Assembly: GCA_031366605.1 (NCBI GenBank)
Contig: JANLOO010000025.1
Location: 1 to 64,000, forward strand
Direction of reading: 5' to 3'
Origin: CALMEC01 sp031366605
Lineage (GTDB): Bacteria; Actinomycetota; Thermoleophilia; Miltoncostaeales; Miltoncostaeaceae
DNA: 64,000 nucleotides
In this document: one piece after another, positions 1 through 7,759 of the stretch
Position numbering within the stretch: position 1 is the first letter of the stretch
How the letters are laid out: the number at the start of each line of letters is the position of its first letter
The notes under the pieces: generated by a model
Told to the model about the DNA's origin: nothing
Databases searched by the model: none
The model's input: only the letters and a program-made list of their open reading frames with translations
Translations under genes and position numbers: made by a program

Positions 1-230
1 CCGACCCATGGGGTGTCCAGCACATCGTCCTCCAGCGCGAGCCCGAAGCCCAACCCCGGAACGAGGAGCGCCAGTACCCCGTACACCCGGGTGATGCGGT
101 GCAGCACGCGAGCGGCCGGTGCCTGCCCCGGCTGGGCCGCCAGGCGCGGGAACATCGTCATCGCGACGGTCACGGCTCCGACAAAGAGCACCGCCGCGAG
201 AATGTGGCCGATCAGCAGGACGTCACCCAT
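1..230 (-). CDS. Membrane protein, N-terminal part (runs off the window)
   Basis: The frame starts at ATG 230 on the minus strand and is still open at base 1, so only about 76 residues are visible. A hydrophobic helix covers roughly residues 3-25 (it contains LIGHILAAVLFVGAV), a short basic loop follows, and a second helix lies at about 50-66. The layout resembles small DUF2269-like membrane proteins, but half a protein is not enough to assign a family. An AAGG lies just ahead of the start. It is divergent from the moaD operon. Confidence 0.6.
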   Translation of the reverse strand, partial: MGDVLLIGHILAAVLFVGAVTVAMTMFPRLAAQPGQAPAARVLHRITRVYGVLALLVPGLGFGLALEDDVLDTPWV

Positions 231-449
231 GCCTTGACGCTACCGACCTTTTGCGGGCGGCACCCGCCCGTGGAGACGGATGAACGTCACAAGCTCGCGA
301 TGCTGACTGTCACGAAGCTGGGAACGTACCGGTCGTGCTTGACTCGATTTGGCCGCTCTGTGAGCGTTCCGGTCAAGGTTTGCTGCGGAGGGTTGGAACC
401 TTCTCCGTCCGGGAGCCCTCAGGTCGCCGTGCCGCGTCGAAACTGCATG

Positions 450-474
450 CACCGACAACGGACGTTTGTCGGTG
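450..474. other. Perfect 9-bp hairpin upstream of repeat E1
   Basis: CACCGACAA (450-458) pairs perfectly with TTGTCGGTG (466-474) around a 7-base loop. There is no T tract, so it is not a classical terminator; it could be an operator or part of the structured repeat that starts just after it. In the rest of 231-449 I see only a TTGACT at 339-344 without a convincing -10 partner. Confidence 0.4.
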
Positions 475-476
475 AA

Positions 477-608
477 TCCGGCGAGCGAAAAACCGAGTGA
501 GCGCAGGACGCATGCCGTCCGCATATCCGGCGATATGCGGGTCGCCGAGGACGAACGCTCGCGACGGTTTGCAGCCATTGGTTCGCGACAGGACTTTCGG
601 ACGGGTCC
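477..608 (+). repeat. Structured intergenic repeat, copy E1
   Basis: Copy E1 has the 5' box GCGAGCGAAAAACCG (481-495) and the 3' box GCGACGGTTTGCAGCC (561-576). Between them is a perfect 9-bp hairpin, CCGCATATC (519-527) with GATATGCGG (532-540), loop CGGC. The stretch after the 3' box, through GGACTTTCGGACGGGT, is shared with copy E4. E1 ends just before the likely -10 of moaD, so it is probably outside the moaD transcript. Its outer arms do not form a clear inverted repeat, unlike E3, E4 and E5. Confidence 0.65.
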
Positions 609-610
609 AC

Positions 611-616
611 TAGCAT
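611..616 (+). promoter_or_regulatory. -10 element TAGCAT of the moaD operon
   Basis: TAGCAT ends 6 bases before ATG 623, which would place the transcription start at or next to the start codon (leaderless mRNA). No Shine-Dalgarno sequence is present before moaD, which agrees. No good -35 is seen. Confidence 0.45.
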
Positions 617-622
617 TGCGGC

Positions 623-877
623 ATGTCGTCCCCGATCTCAGTGACCGTGCGGCTGTTCGCATCGCTGCGCGAGGCGGCGGGGACGGATCGTATGACCTTG
701 TCGATTCCGCCGGCCACGCCGGTGGGGGCGCTCTGGTCGCTCTTACCGGAGGCGCTGTCGGCGGGCGAACCGCCCTCGGCGCTTCGGTACGCGCTCAACC
801 ACGAGTGGACGTCGCCCGGGGCGCCATTGCGTGACGGCGACGAGGTGGCGTTCGTGTTGCCGGTGAGCGGCGGATGA
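623..877 (+). CDS. moaD: Molybdopterin synthase small subunit MoaD
   Basis: An 84-residue ubiquitin-fold sulfur carrier. In the MoaD family the C-terminal Gly is thiocarboxylated and donates sulfur to cyclic pyranopterin monophosphate within the MoaD-MoaE synthase. The sequence ends in VLPVSGG, the required Gly-Gly tail, and the body matches the family (VRLFASLREAAG near the N-terminus, LRDGDEVAF before the tail). Length is normal. The stop overlaps the moaE start as ATGA, so the two subunits are translationally coupled. It heads an operon that continues into selA and selB. Confidence 0.93.
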   Translation: MSSPISVTVRLFASLREAAGTDRMTLSIPPATPVGALWSLLPEALSAGEPPSALRYALNHEWTSPGAPLRDGDEVAFVLPVSGG

Positions 878-1308
878 CCGGGTTGACTGCAGAGCCGCTC
901 GACCTCCCCGCGCTGATCGCGGCGGTCAGCGATGCCGAACACGGTGGGCTCACATCGTTTTTGGGGTGCATCCGGCGTGAGGACGCGATCCGGCCGGTCG
1001 TCGCGATCGAGTACCAGGCCTACGAGGAGTTGACGAAACGGGAACTCGCCGCCGTCGCCGCCGAGGCCGCCGCCCGGTTCGGAGCGCATGTGGCGTGCGT
1101 CCACCGCACCGGGCGGGTCGCGGTCGGGGAGCCCAGCGTCGCAGTCGCGGTGTCCGCCCCGCACCGACCGGCGGCGTTCGCGGCCTGCCGCTACGTCATC
1201 GACGAACTCAAGGTACGCGCGCCGATCTGGAAGCGCATGCACTACGCGGACGGGGCGACGGAATGGATCGACGGGCGTGATCGCGTTGCCGATGGACGAC
1301 CCGCGTAG
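874..1308 (+). CDS. moaE: Molybdopterin synthase catalytic subunit MoaE
   Basis: MoaE (144 residues) binds the MoaD tail and converts precursor Z to molybdopterin. Visible family features are the early FLGCIRRED segment, the EYQAYEE stretch with acidic residues, the basic HRTGRVAVGEP segment, the AFAACRYVIDELK helix and a late APIWKRMHYADG motif carrying the active-site Lys. It overlaps moaD by 4 bases and the proposed selA start by 17. Length is usual. Cofactor synthesis linked to selenocysteine genes suggests a molybdo-selenoenzyme elsewhere in the genome. Confidence 0.93.
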   Translation: MTGLTAEPLDLPALIAAVSDAEHGGLTSFLGCIRREDAIRPVVAIEYQAYEELTKRELAAVAAEAAARFGAHVACVHRTGRVAVGEPSVAVAVSAPHRPAAFAACRYVIDELKVRAPIWKRMHYADGATEWIDGRDRVADGRPA

Positions 1309-2605
1309 ATCACTGCCCTCTGTCGATGCCGCCCTGACGGGGGCGGGAATCGCGGAGCTCCTCGATACCCACCCGCGCGGTCAGGTGGTGGACGCGGTTC
1401 GCGCAGCCATCGACGCCAGGCGTCGCAACGGCGGCGGGCTGGATGGGCTGGCCGAGGACGTCGCGCATCGGGTGCGTCCGTCGCTGCGTCGTGTGATCAA
1501 CGCGACCGGCGTCATCTTGCACACCAACCTGGGCAGGGCACCGCTCGCTCCTCAGGCCGCCGCCGCCGTCGCAGAGGCGATGGGCACGTCCAACCTGGAG
1601 TGGGACGCCGACACCGGTGAGCGGGGTTCGCGCCAGGACCATGTCGTCGAACATCTCCGCGCATTGACCGGGGCCGAGTCCGCCGCCGTCGCCAACACGA
1701 ATGCCGGTGGAATTCTGCTTGCGCTCGTCGCATTGGCCAGCGGTCGGGAAGTCATCGTCTCGCGCGGACAGCTCGTCGAGATCGGTGGCGGTTTCCGCGT
1801 GCCGGAGGTGCTGACGGCATCCGGCTGTCGTCTGGTCGAGGTCGGAACCACCAACAAGACGCGAGCCGTGGACTACGAACGTGCGATCGGGCCAGACGCT
1901 GCGGTGATCCTGCGCGTGCATCCGTCCAACTTCCGGGTGGTGGGATTCACCGAAGAGGCCCCGCTCGATGAGCTGGTGGCGTTGGCACATGATCGGGGCC
2001 TGATCGTCATCGACGACCTGGGGAGCGGCGCGTTGACTCCGGATCCCATCTATCGAGGCGAGCCGGACGTTCATTCGAGCGTCGCCGCGGGCGTCGACGT
2101 CACGTGCTTCAGCTCGGACAAGCTGATGGGGGGACCGCAGGGCGGGATCCTGGTCGGCACGGCCGATGCGATCGGTCGCTGCCGCCGCCACCCCCTGATG
2201 CGTGCGCTACGCCCGGACAAGCTCACGATCGCAGCGCTCGAGGCCACGCTCGCGCTGCACCGCGACCCGGGGTCGGCGCGGGCGTCGATCCCGACGTTGA
2301 CCATGCTCGCAGCCCAGCAGGACACACTGCGGGAACGTGCCGAGGGTCTGGCGGCATCGATCGGCGGCGACGTGGTGGCGACGGTCGGCCGCGTCGGAGG
2401 GGGCTCGTTGCCCATGGAAGAGCTGCCGAGCTTTGCCGTCGCGCTCGACGGCGACAACGGCGCCGATGCCTTGGCCGCACGACTTCGCGCGTGTGAGCCA
2501 CACGTCGCAGCTCGCGTCGCGGAGGGTCGCGTGCTGCTGGATGTGCTGACCTTGAGCGATGACGACTTGGTCCTGCTGCCGGCCCTTGTGAGGAGCGCCC
2601 GATGA
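1292..2605 (+). CDS. selA: L-seryl-tRNA(Sec) selenium transferase SelA
   Basis: This 437-residue PLP enzyme converts seryl-tRNA(Sec) to selenocysteinyl-tRNA(Sec) with selenophosphate in other bacteria. The start MDDPRRSLPSVD is the conserved SelA N-terminus. The motif SSDKLMGGPQGG carries the Schiff-base lysine, Lys277 by my count. NATGVILHTNLGRAPL near residue 70 and IDDLGSGAL near 245 are further family signatures. I chose ATG 1292; GTG 1277 is in frame and possible. The gene overlaps the end of moaE and shares ATGA with the next gene. Confidence 0.93.
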   Translation: MDDPRRSLPSVDAALTGAGIAELLDTHPRGQVVDAVRAAIDARRRNGGGLDGLAEDVAHRVRPSLRRVINATGVILHTNLGRAPLAPQAAAAVAEAMGTSNLEWDADTGERGSRQDHVVEHLRALTGAESAAVANTNAGGILLALVALASGREVIVSRGQLVEIGGGFRVPEVLTASGCRLVEVGTTNKTRAVDYERAIGPDAAVILRVHPSNFRVVGFTEEAPLDELVALAHDRGLIVIDDLGSGALTPDPIYRGEPDVHSSVAAGVDVTCFSSDKLMGGPQGGILVGTADAIGRCRRHPLMRALRPDKLTIAALEATLALHRDPGSARASIPTLTMLAAQQDTLRERAEGLAASIGGDVVATVGRVGGGSLPMEELPSFAVALDGDNGADALAARLRACEPHVAARVAEGRVLLDVLTLSDDDLVLLPALVRSAR

Positions 2606-2910
2606 GCACGGTCGACGAACTCCAAACGATCGTCGATGGTGATGACGCCGACCAGGCGGCGGTCGCGCTCGTCGAGCTGGGTCTGGTCCATCAGGCGGCC
2701 GGGCGCCCCGACCTGGCCGAGGCCGCGTTCCTGCGGGTGATCGAAACGGGCCACGAGGGTCAGGCGCCGCGTGCGGCGTTCGAGCTGGCGCAGCTCTACG
2801 AGGCTCATGGAGACAGCGAGGGCGCACGTGAGGCGTACCGGATCGTGTTGGAGTCCGGTGGACACGGGTTGGTCGGCCCGGCGGTGTGCGGGTTGCGGCG
2901 CCTGAAATGA
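2602..2910 (+). CDS. Small TPR-like protein between selA and selB
   Basis: This 102-residue protein has two helical repeats with the spacing of tetratricopeptide repeats: one around residues 25-50 (LGLVHQAAGRPDLAEAAFLR) and one around 58-88 (FELAQLYEAHGDSEGAREAY). It has no signal peptide or membrane segment. It overlaps selA and selB by 4 bases on each side, so all three should be made together. A scaffold role in Sec incorporation is only an inference from position. I know of no characterised homologue. Confidence 0.8.
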   Translation: MSTVDELQTIVDGDDADQAAVALVELGLVHQAAGRPDLAEAAFLRVIETGHEGQAPRAAFELAQLYEAHGDSEGAREAYRIVLESGGHGLVGPAVCGLRRLK

Positions 2911-4727
2911 GTTCGGGCCCGTTGGTGCTCGGCACTGCCGGGCACGTCGACCACGGTAAGACGGCGTTGGTGCTTGCGCTGACTGGCCGGGACACCGACC
3001 GCTTGCCCGAGGAGAAGGCGCGCGGCATTTCGATCGCACTGGGGTTTGCGCCGCTGCAACTCGACGTCGATCGCGCCGTCAGCCTCGTTGACGTGCCCGG
3101 CCACGAGCGGTTCGTCCGCCACATGGTCGCCGGCGCGAGCGGTGTCGACGGGTACCTGTTGTGCATCGCGGCCGACGACGGGGTGATGCCGCAAACGGTC
3201 GAGCACATGGCGGTGCTGCGGCTGCTCGGTGTCGAAGACGGAGTGGTCGCCGTCACCAAGTGCGACCTGATCGAACCGGAGCTTGCGATCGAGGAGGCAC
3301 GCGAACTCGTCGGCGAAGGTCCGGAGATCGTTCCGGTGTCCTCGGTGACGGGTGCGGGGATCGCTGACCTTCGCGCCGCGCTGACCCGACTTGCCGCACG
3401 ACTGGAGCGGCGCACGGCGTGGGGGCGGCCGCGGCTCTTCGTCGATCGCGTCTTCTCGGTTGCCGGTGCCGGCACGGTCGTGACCGGGACGCTGTGGGGT
3501 GGGGCCATCTCGATCGGTGATCGGGTGCAAATCGTGCCTGGCGCCACGGAGGCTCGGGTGCGCGGCGTGCAGGCGCACGATCGGCCGGTCGACATCGCGT
3601 CGGGTGGGCGCGTCGCGCTGAACCTGGTGGGTATCGAACGCGCCGATGCGCAACGCGGCTCCTGCGTCGTCCGGGCCGGTGACGGTTGGGAGCCGACGAC
3701 GCTGCTGGACGTCGAGCTGACGTGGCTCGCCGAGGCCGGTGGCCCGCTCCGATCGCGCCGTCGGCTGCAGGCGTTCATCGGGACCGCCGAGGTCGGTGCG
3801 ACCTGTGTGCTGCTCGGTGCGGACGAACTCATCCCCGGTCAGCTCGGCTATGCCCAGCTGCGTCTGGACGTCGCGGTGCCTGCGGTCGTCGGCGATCGGT
3901 TGGTCCTCCGCTCGGCGGAGCGTCGAACGGTGGGAGGCGCCCGTGTGGTCGATCCGGCACCTGCCCGCCACGGCAAGGGTACCGGTGTGGTGGATCGCCT
4001 CGAGCTGATGGATCGGGGCAACGAGGATCAGCTCGCCATGTTGGACCTGGCGCGGTCGGGTCGGCGAGGGATCCGCATCGACGATGAGGGGGCACGGCGC
4101 ATCGGCGCAGCGGCGCTCGACGGGGGCTGGGGTATCCCCGCTGAACTCGCCGAGACGGCGGGCAGGTCATTGCGCGCCGCGATCGGTGATGGGATCGACG
4201 TTCCCGCGGCGCGCACGGCAACGGGCCTGGACGGCCCGGTGGCCGACGCGCTGATCGCCGCCCTCGAACGGCGCGGACAACTGCGCCGGGTCGGCGCACG
4301 GGTGCTCCCTCCCGGCCGTGGTGCAGCGGATGCGGCGACCCAAACCGTCGCTGCGCTGATTGCTCAAGCGGGCCTTCGTCCTCCCGGGATCGTCGAGTTG
4401 GGTGAGCAAACCGGTCTTGCGGCGAAGCGCCTCGAAGCGATCTTGGCGGAGTTGCGTGACGCCGGAACAGTCATCGCGGCGGGTGATCTTTGGTTTGATG
4501 CGCACGCGGCGACTGCCGCCGGCGAGGCCGCTCACCAACGTCTCTCAGATGGTCCCATGGGGATCGGTGAGCTTCGCGACCTGTGGGGGACCGGCCGCCG
4601 TCATGCGCTGGCACTCGCGACCCACTTGGATGCAATCGGCATGACACGCCGAATCGGGGACAACCGCGTGCTCCGGCGGGGCGCGACAACTAATATCCGC
4701 GGTGATGCCAATTCCCGAGCGGACTGA
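2907..4727 (+). CDS. selB: Selenocysteine-specific elongation factor SelB
   Basis: SelB delivers Sec-tRNA to the ribosome at UGA codons marked by a SECIS hairpin. GTPase motifs are clear: G1 GHVDHGKT (12-19), G3 DVPGHERF (62-69), G4 TKCD (117-120). EF-Tu-like beta domains follow to about residue 340, then winged-helix repeats occupy the C-terminal third, the SECIS-binding part in known SelB proteins. I chose ATG 2907, which overlaps the previous stop as ATGA; an in-frame ATG at 2886 would add seven residues. The 606-residue length is typical. No selD or tRNA-Sec gene is visible in the window. Confidence 0.93.
   Translation: MSSGPLVLGTAGHVDHGKTALVLALTGRDTDRLPEEKARGISIALGFAPLQLDVDRAVSLVDVPGHERFVRHMVAGASGVDGYLLCIAADDGVMPQTVEHMAVLRLLGVEDGVVAVTKCDLIEPELAIEEARELVGEGPEIVPVSSVTGAGIADLRAALTRLAARLERRTAWGRPRLFVDRVFSVAGAGTVVTGTLWGGAISIGDRVQIVPGATEARVRGVQAHDRPVDIASGGRVALNLVGIERADAQRGSCVVRAGDGWEPTTLLDVELTWLAEAGGPLRSRRRLQAFIGTAEVGATCVLLGADELIPGQLGYAQLRLDVAVPAVVGDRLVLRSAERRTVGGARVVDPAPARHGKGTGVVDRLELMDRGNEDQLAMLDLARSGRRGIRIDDEGARRIGAAALDGGWGIPAELAETAGRSLRAAIGDGIDVPAARTATGLDGPVADALIAALERRGQLRRVGARVLPPGRGAADAATQTVAALIAQAGLRPPGIVELGEQTGLAAKRLEAILAELRDAGTVIAAGDLWFDAHAATAAGEAAHQRLSDGPMGIGELRDLWGTGRRHALALATHLDAIGMTRRIGDNRVLRRGATTNIRGDANSRAD
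4691..4696 (+). promoter_or_regulatory. -10 element TAATAT before the 127-residue orphan gene
   Basis: TAATAT lies inside the end of selB, 8 bases before ATG 4705. The gene has no Shine-Dalgarno sequence, so a leaderless transcript starting near the ATG is likely. Confidence 0.4.
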
Positions 4728-5088
4728 ACGCCCTTCGATCGGCGTAATCGAACCAGACGTCATCCGGATCGACCACCCGCCGGACGAAGAGCTGTGGACC
4801 GATGACTCGGGTACCGACTACAGCGGCTGGTACTGCGTTGGCACGAACCCGTGGCCGTGTCCGGCAGACGGGTGCCAGTTCGTCGCGTTGTTTCTGACGG
4901 CCGCGCACTTGGTCATCGTGTGGCCCGAGGGCGACGACCCGAGCTTGCTGACGCATTGTGCGATCGCCCGCGACGTGGGCCGCAACCCGAAGGTGCAGGA
5001 GTACGAGCCGGCGTTCGGACCGGCGTGCTCGTACTACCAGTGGGAGGCCGCGGGCCGACCGGTCCATGGAGTCCGCGCACAGGCGTAA
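4705..5088 (+). CDS. Hypothetical protein with Cys/Trp-rich centre
   Basis: I do not recognise this 127-residue protein. The centre is distinctive: SGWYCVGTNPWPCPADGC at about residues 39-56, followed by a hydrophobic beta-like stretch (QFVALFLTAAHLVIVW). Three closely spaced cysteines suggest a metal site or disulfides. There is no signal peptide. The start overlaps the last 23 bases of selB. Because it has its own -10 it may not belong to the selB operon. It ends 26 bases before the glutamate-cysteine ligase gene, with which it may be co-transcribed. Confidence 0.7.
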   Translation: MPIPERTERPSIGVIEPDVIRIDHPPDEELWTDDSGTDYSGWYCVGTNPWPCPADGCQFVALFLTAAHLVIVWPEGDDPSLLTHCAIARDVGRNPKVQEYEPAFGPACSYYQWEAAGRPVHGVRAQA

Positions 5089-5114
5089 CCGACGTCGAAC
5101 GCGAGGGAGTCGCA

Positions 5115-6215
5115 ATGGAGCACAACTTCACGCATTCGGGGTACACCGTCGGCGTCGAAGAGGAACTCATGATCCTCGACGGGACCACGTTGGACCTTGT
5201 CAACGCGATCGAGGAGCTGCTCGGCCCGGCGGAGCGTGGTGATGTCAAGCCCGAGCTGATGGAGTCGGTGCTCGAGATCTCGACCGACCCGTGCGCGACG
5301 ATCGCCGAGCTGCGTGACCAACTCGCTGCGTTGCGCCGGTCGGTGCGGCAGCGTGCCCAGGCCAAGGGGTATGCGATCGGCGCAGCAGGCACGCACCCGT
5401 TTGCCAAATGGGAAGACCAGCGCATCGCGGCGCGCCCACGCTACCGCGACCTGATCAGCGCGCTGCGGTTCGTCGCGCGCCAGGAGCTGATCTTCGGTCA
5501 ACACGTCCACGTCGGCCTGGACGATCCGGAGAAGGCCATCTGCGTGGCCAACGGTCTGCGGCTGTACGTGCCCGCGCTGCTCGGCCTCTCAGCGAATTCG
5601 CCCTACTGGCGGGGCGACGCGACTGGGCTGGCTTCGACGCGCATGCCGATCTTCCGCGCGTTTCCGCGCGTCGGGATCCCGCCCTACTACGCCGACTGGG
5701 CGGACTACCAACGCCGGATCGAGTTCCAGATCGCGGCAGGCGTCATCCAGGACTACACCTACCTCTGGTACGACGTGCGTCCGCATCCGGCGTTGGGCAC
5801 GGTCGAGATCCGGGCCATGGACTCCCAGACGCGACTCGAACACGCCGTCGGCATCGCCGCCCTGGTCCAGGCGCTCGTGCGCAAGCTGGCGACCGAGTGG
5901 GAGGACGGCCACGCACCGGCGCGCCACGCCCACGAGATGCTCGACGAGAATCGCTGGATGGCCGCCCGCCACGGCCTGCGCGGGGAACTCGTCGACCTTC
6001 CCTCGACTGAGCGCATCGCGACCAAAGCGTTCGTGCGACGCCTGCTCGACGAGGTACGCGGACACGCGGAGGACCTGGGGTGCGCGGACGACCTCACCGG
6101 TGTGGTGGACCTCCTCGAACACGGCAACGGCGCCCAGCGCCAGGTCGTGGTCTTCGAAGCCAACCGCGACCTGCGTGAGCTGATGGCCGAGATCGTCACG
6201 GCGACCGGTGTGTAG
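5115..6215 (+). CDS. Carboxylate-amine ligase, YbdK/GCS2 family
   Basis: A 366-residue member of the glutamate-cysteine ligase 2 family, which forms gamma-glutamylcysteine or related amides with ATP. The N-terminus (YTVGVEEELMILD) carries the conserved EEE metal and substrate site; GAAGTHPFAKWEDQ, GQHVHVGLDDPEKA and the later DVRPHPALGTVEIRAMD are typical. GGGAG lies upstream of ATG 5115, which fixes the start; a longer open frame upstream is a shadow of the previous gene. The true amine substrate cannot be read from sequence. Confidence 0.88.
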   Translation: MEHNFTHSGYTVGVEEELMILDGTTLDLVNAIEELLGPAERGDVKPELMESVLEISTDPCATIAELRDQLAALRRSVRQRAQAKGYAIGAAGTHPFAKWEDQRIAARPRYRDLISALRFVARQELIFGQHVHVGLDDPEKAICVANGLRLYVPALLGLSANSPYWRGDATGLASTRMPIFRAFPRVGIPPYYADWADYQRRIEFQIAAGVIQDYTYLWYDVRPHPALGTVEIRAMDSQTRLEHAVGIAALVQALVRKLATEWEDGHAPARHAHEMLDENRWMAARHGLRGELVDLPSTERIATKAFVRRLLDEVRGHAEDLGCADDLTGVVDLLEHGNGAQRQVVVFEANRDLRELMAEIVTATGV

Positions 6216-6281
6216 GACACCGTCCCAACAGTCTCGTGGATCGCTACGGTGGTCGCGGATCAGGAGCTTTCGGTGTCGATC

Positions 6282-6428
6282 GGACCAGCTTTGCCGGATG
6301 GCGAGCGAAAACCGGGTCAGGCGGGGTCGCCGAGCCTCGCTGCCACTTGAGTGGTGACGGCGATCTCGGCGACGACGTGTGGCGACGGTTTGCAGCCGTT
6401 GAACGGTGCAGTGGTTTCGGCGTGGTCC
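6282..6428 (+). repeat. Structured intergenic repeat, copy E2
   Basis: Boxes GCGAGCGAAAACCG (6301-6314) and GCGACGGTTTGCAGCC (6382-6397) flank a perfect 9-bp stem, GTCGCCGAG (6326-6334) with CTCGGCGAC (6365-6373), capped by a small CCAC/GTGG hairpin. The same stem in copy E5 carries a C-G to G-C swap on both sides. Short outer arms GGACCA (6282-6287) and TGGTCC (6423-6428) remain. It lies in the 459-bp gap before the BMP lipoprotein gene. In 6429-6674 I see only a possible -10, TAGACT (6594-6599). Confidence 0.7.
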
Positions 6429-6674
6429 CCATGCATCGCCTCGGTATCGCGCGTGGAGCCAATTCGATGTGGATGTCGCCGTCGACGGGCTCGGTCCAGC
6501 GCGTCGATTGCCACTCGACGAAACGAGGACTTTCCGCGAAAGCAGCTGCAGATCCGGGAAGGTCGTTTTCGCGTGCACCCGCCTGGTGTTGATTAGACTC
6601 ACGAAAATCACAGGACCTGGCGGGCGCCGACTGTTCCGGAACCCGCTCGGACAACGGCAATTGATTGGGGACCA

Positions 6675-7748
6675 ATGCGTTCGTTCAAAAAACTCGTGGT
6701 AGGCGTTACGGCGGTGGCGGCGCTCTCGTTCGCCCTCGCCGCGTGCGGGAGCAGTAGTTCGACGGCGGGGGGCGGATCGACAACCGACGCCGCTCCGGTC
6801 AAGCCGAGCAACTGTGCGTCGGCCGACAACTTGTGTGTCGGCCTCGTGACCGACGTCGGCAAGGTCGACGACAAGTCGTTCAACCAGTCGGCATACGAAG
6901 GCGTCAAGCAGACAGGCAAGGACCTGGGTGCCCAGTTCGACTTCATCGAGACCACGGACTCGAAGGACTACGCGACCAACATCAAGACGTTCGTCGACCA
7001 GAAGTACGACGTCGTCGTGACCGTCGGGTTCGCATTGGGTGAGGCGACGGTCAAGGCCGCGACCGACAACCCCAAGACCAACTTCGTCGGTGTCGACCAG
7101 TTCCAGGCCAAGGTGCTTCCCAACCTGACCGGTCTGATCTTCAACGAGGACAAGGCGGGTTTTCTGGCAGGTGCCCTCGCGGGCCTCATCACCAAGACCA
7201 ACAAGGTCGGCGCAGTCCTCGGTACCAACCTGGTGCCGCCGGTCGTCGCATACAAGACCGGGTACGAGAACGGGGCCAAGTACACCAACCCCAAGGTCTC
7301 GGTCAAGTCGACGTACCACCCGGGTGGGTTGGACGTCGCGTTCAACGACCCGACATTCGGCGCGGACACCGCGCGCCAGGCGCTCGACCAGGGCATTGAC
7401 GTCATCTTCGGCGCGGGCGGCAACACCGGTAACGGCGCGCTCGCGGAGGTCGCCAAGAAGGGCGGCTCGGCGTACTGCATCGGCGTCGACACCGACCAGT
7501 GGGACACGGTCCCCGAGGCGCACCCGTGCCTGGTCACCAGCGCGATGAAGCTCATCACGCCTGGTGTCGTCGACATCATCGGCCAGATCAAGTCCGGCAC
7601 CTCCAAGGGCGGCAACTTCGTCGGTCAAGAAGGCCTTGCCGGCTACCACGACTTCGACGGCAAGATCTCAGCCGACGTCAAGACGAAGATGACGGATCTG
7701 GTCCCGAAGGTGCTCTCGGGCGAGATCCCGACCGGCTACAAGCCGTAG
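6675..7748 (+). CDS. BMP family substrate-binding lipoprotein
   Basis: A 357-residue ABC-transporter binding protein. A lipoprotein signal peptide ends in LAAC, with Cys24 as the lipidated residue, followed by a Ser/Gly-rich linker. The mature part begins VGLVTDVGKVDDKSFNQSAYEGV, the hallmark of the BmpA/Med/PnrA family that binds purine nucleosides in characterised members. GGGGA precedes ATG 6675. Two permeases and a double ATPase follow at once, giving a complete importer. Specificity for nucleosides is inferred from family and gene set. Confidence 0.92.
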   Translation: MRSFKKLVVGVTAVAALSFALAACGSSSSTAGGGSTTDAAPVKPSNCASADNLCVGLVTDVGKVDDKSFNQSAYEGVKQTGKDLGAQFDFIETTDSKDYATNIKTFVDQKYDVVVTVGFALGEATVKAATDNPKTNFVGVDQFQAKVLPNLTGLIFNEDKAGFLAGALAGLITKTNKVGAVLGTNLVPPVVAYKTGYENGAKYTNPKVSVKSTYHPGGLDVAFNDPTFGADTARQALDQGIDVIFGAGGNTGNGALAEVAKKGGSAYCIGVDTDQWDTVPEAHPCLVTSAMKLITPGVVDIIGQIKSGTSKGGNFVGQEGLAGYHDFDGKISADVKTKMTDLVPKVLSGEIPTGYKP

Positions 7749-7759
7749 AGGAGTGAGGA

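Noticed and set aside
477..608. Pairing of the 5' box (AAACCG) with the 3' box (CGGTTT) as a conserved stem of the repeats
   Set aside because: It works in E1 and E2, but E3 has AAACGG in the 5' box and cannot pair, so the boxes are conserved in sequence and not as a stem.
231..622. tRNA-Sec gene (selC) or a molybdenum-cofactor riboswitch near moaD
   Set aside because: No cloverleaf with a TCA anticodon and no Moco-motif features were found; the region holds hairpins and repeat E1 only.
2207..3832. 541-codon minus-strand frame opposite selA and selB
   Set aside because: Shadow of well-supported genes; low-complexity Ser/Arg/Pro composition.
6236..6592. Short open frames crossing repeat E2 (and similar ones over E3 and E5)
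   Set aside because: Copies of the repeat differ by indels that are not multiples of three and contain stops, so the repeat is not coding.
5589..7649. 686-codon open frame on the minus strand
   Set aside because: It runs antisense through the ligase and BMP lipoprotein genes, which have clear family motifs; GC-rich codon bias keeps the antisense frame open. No family features in its product.
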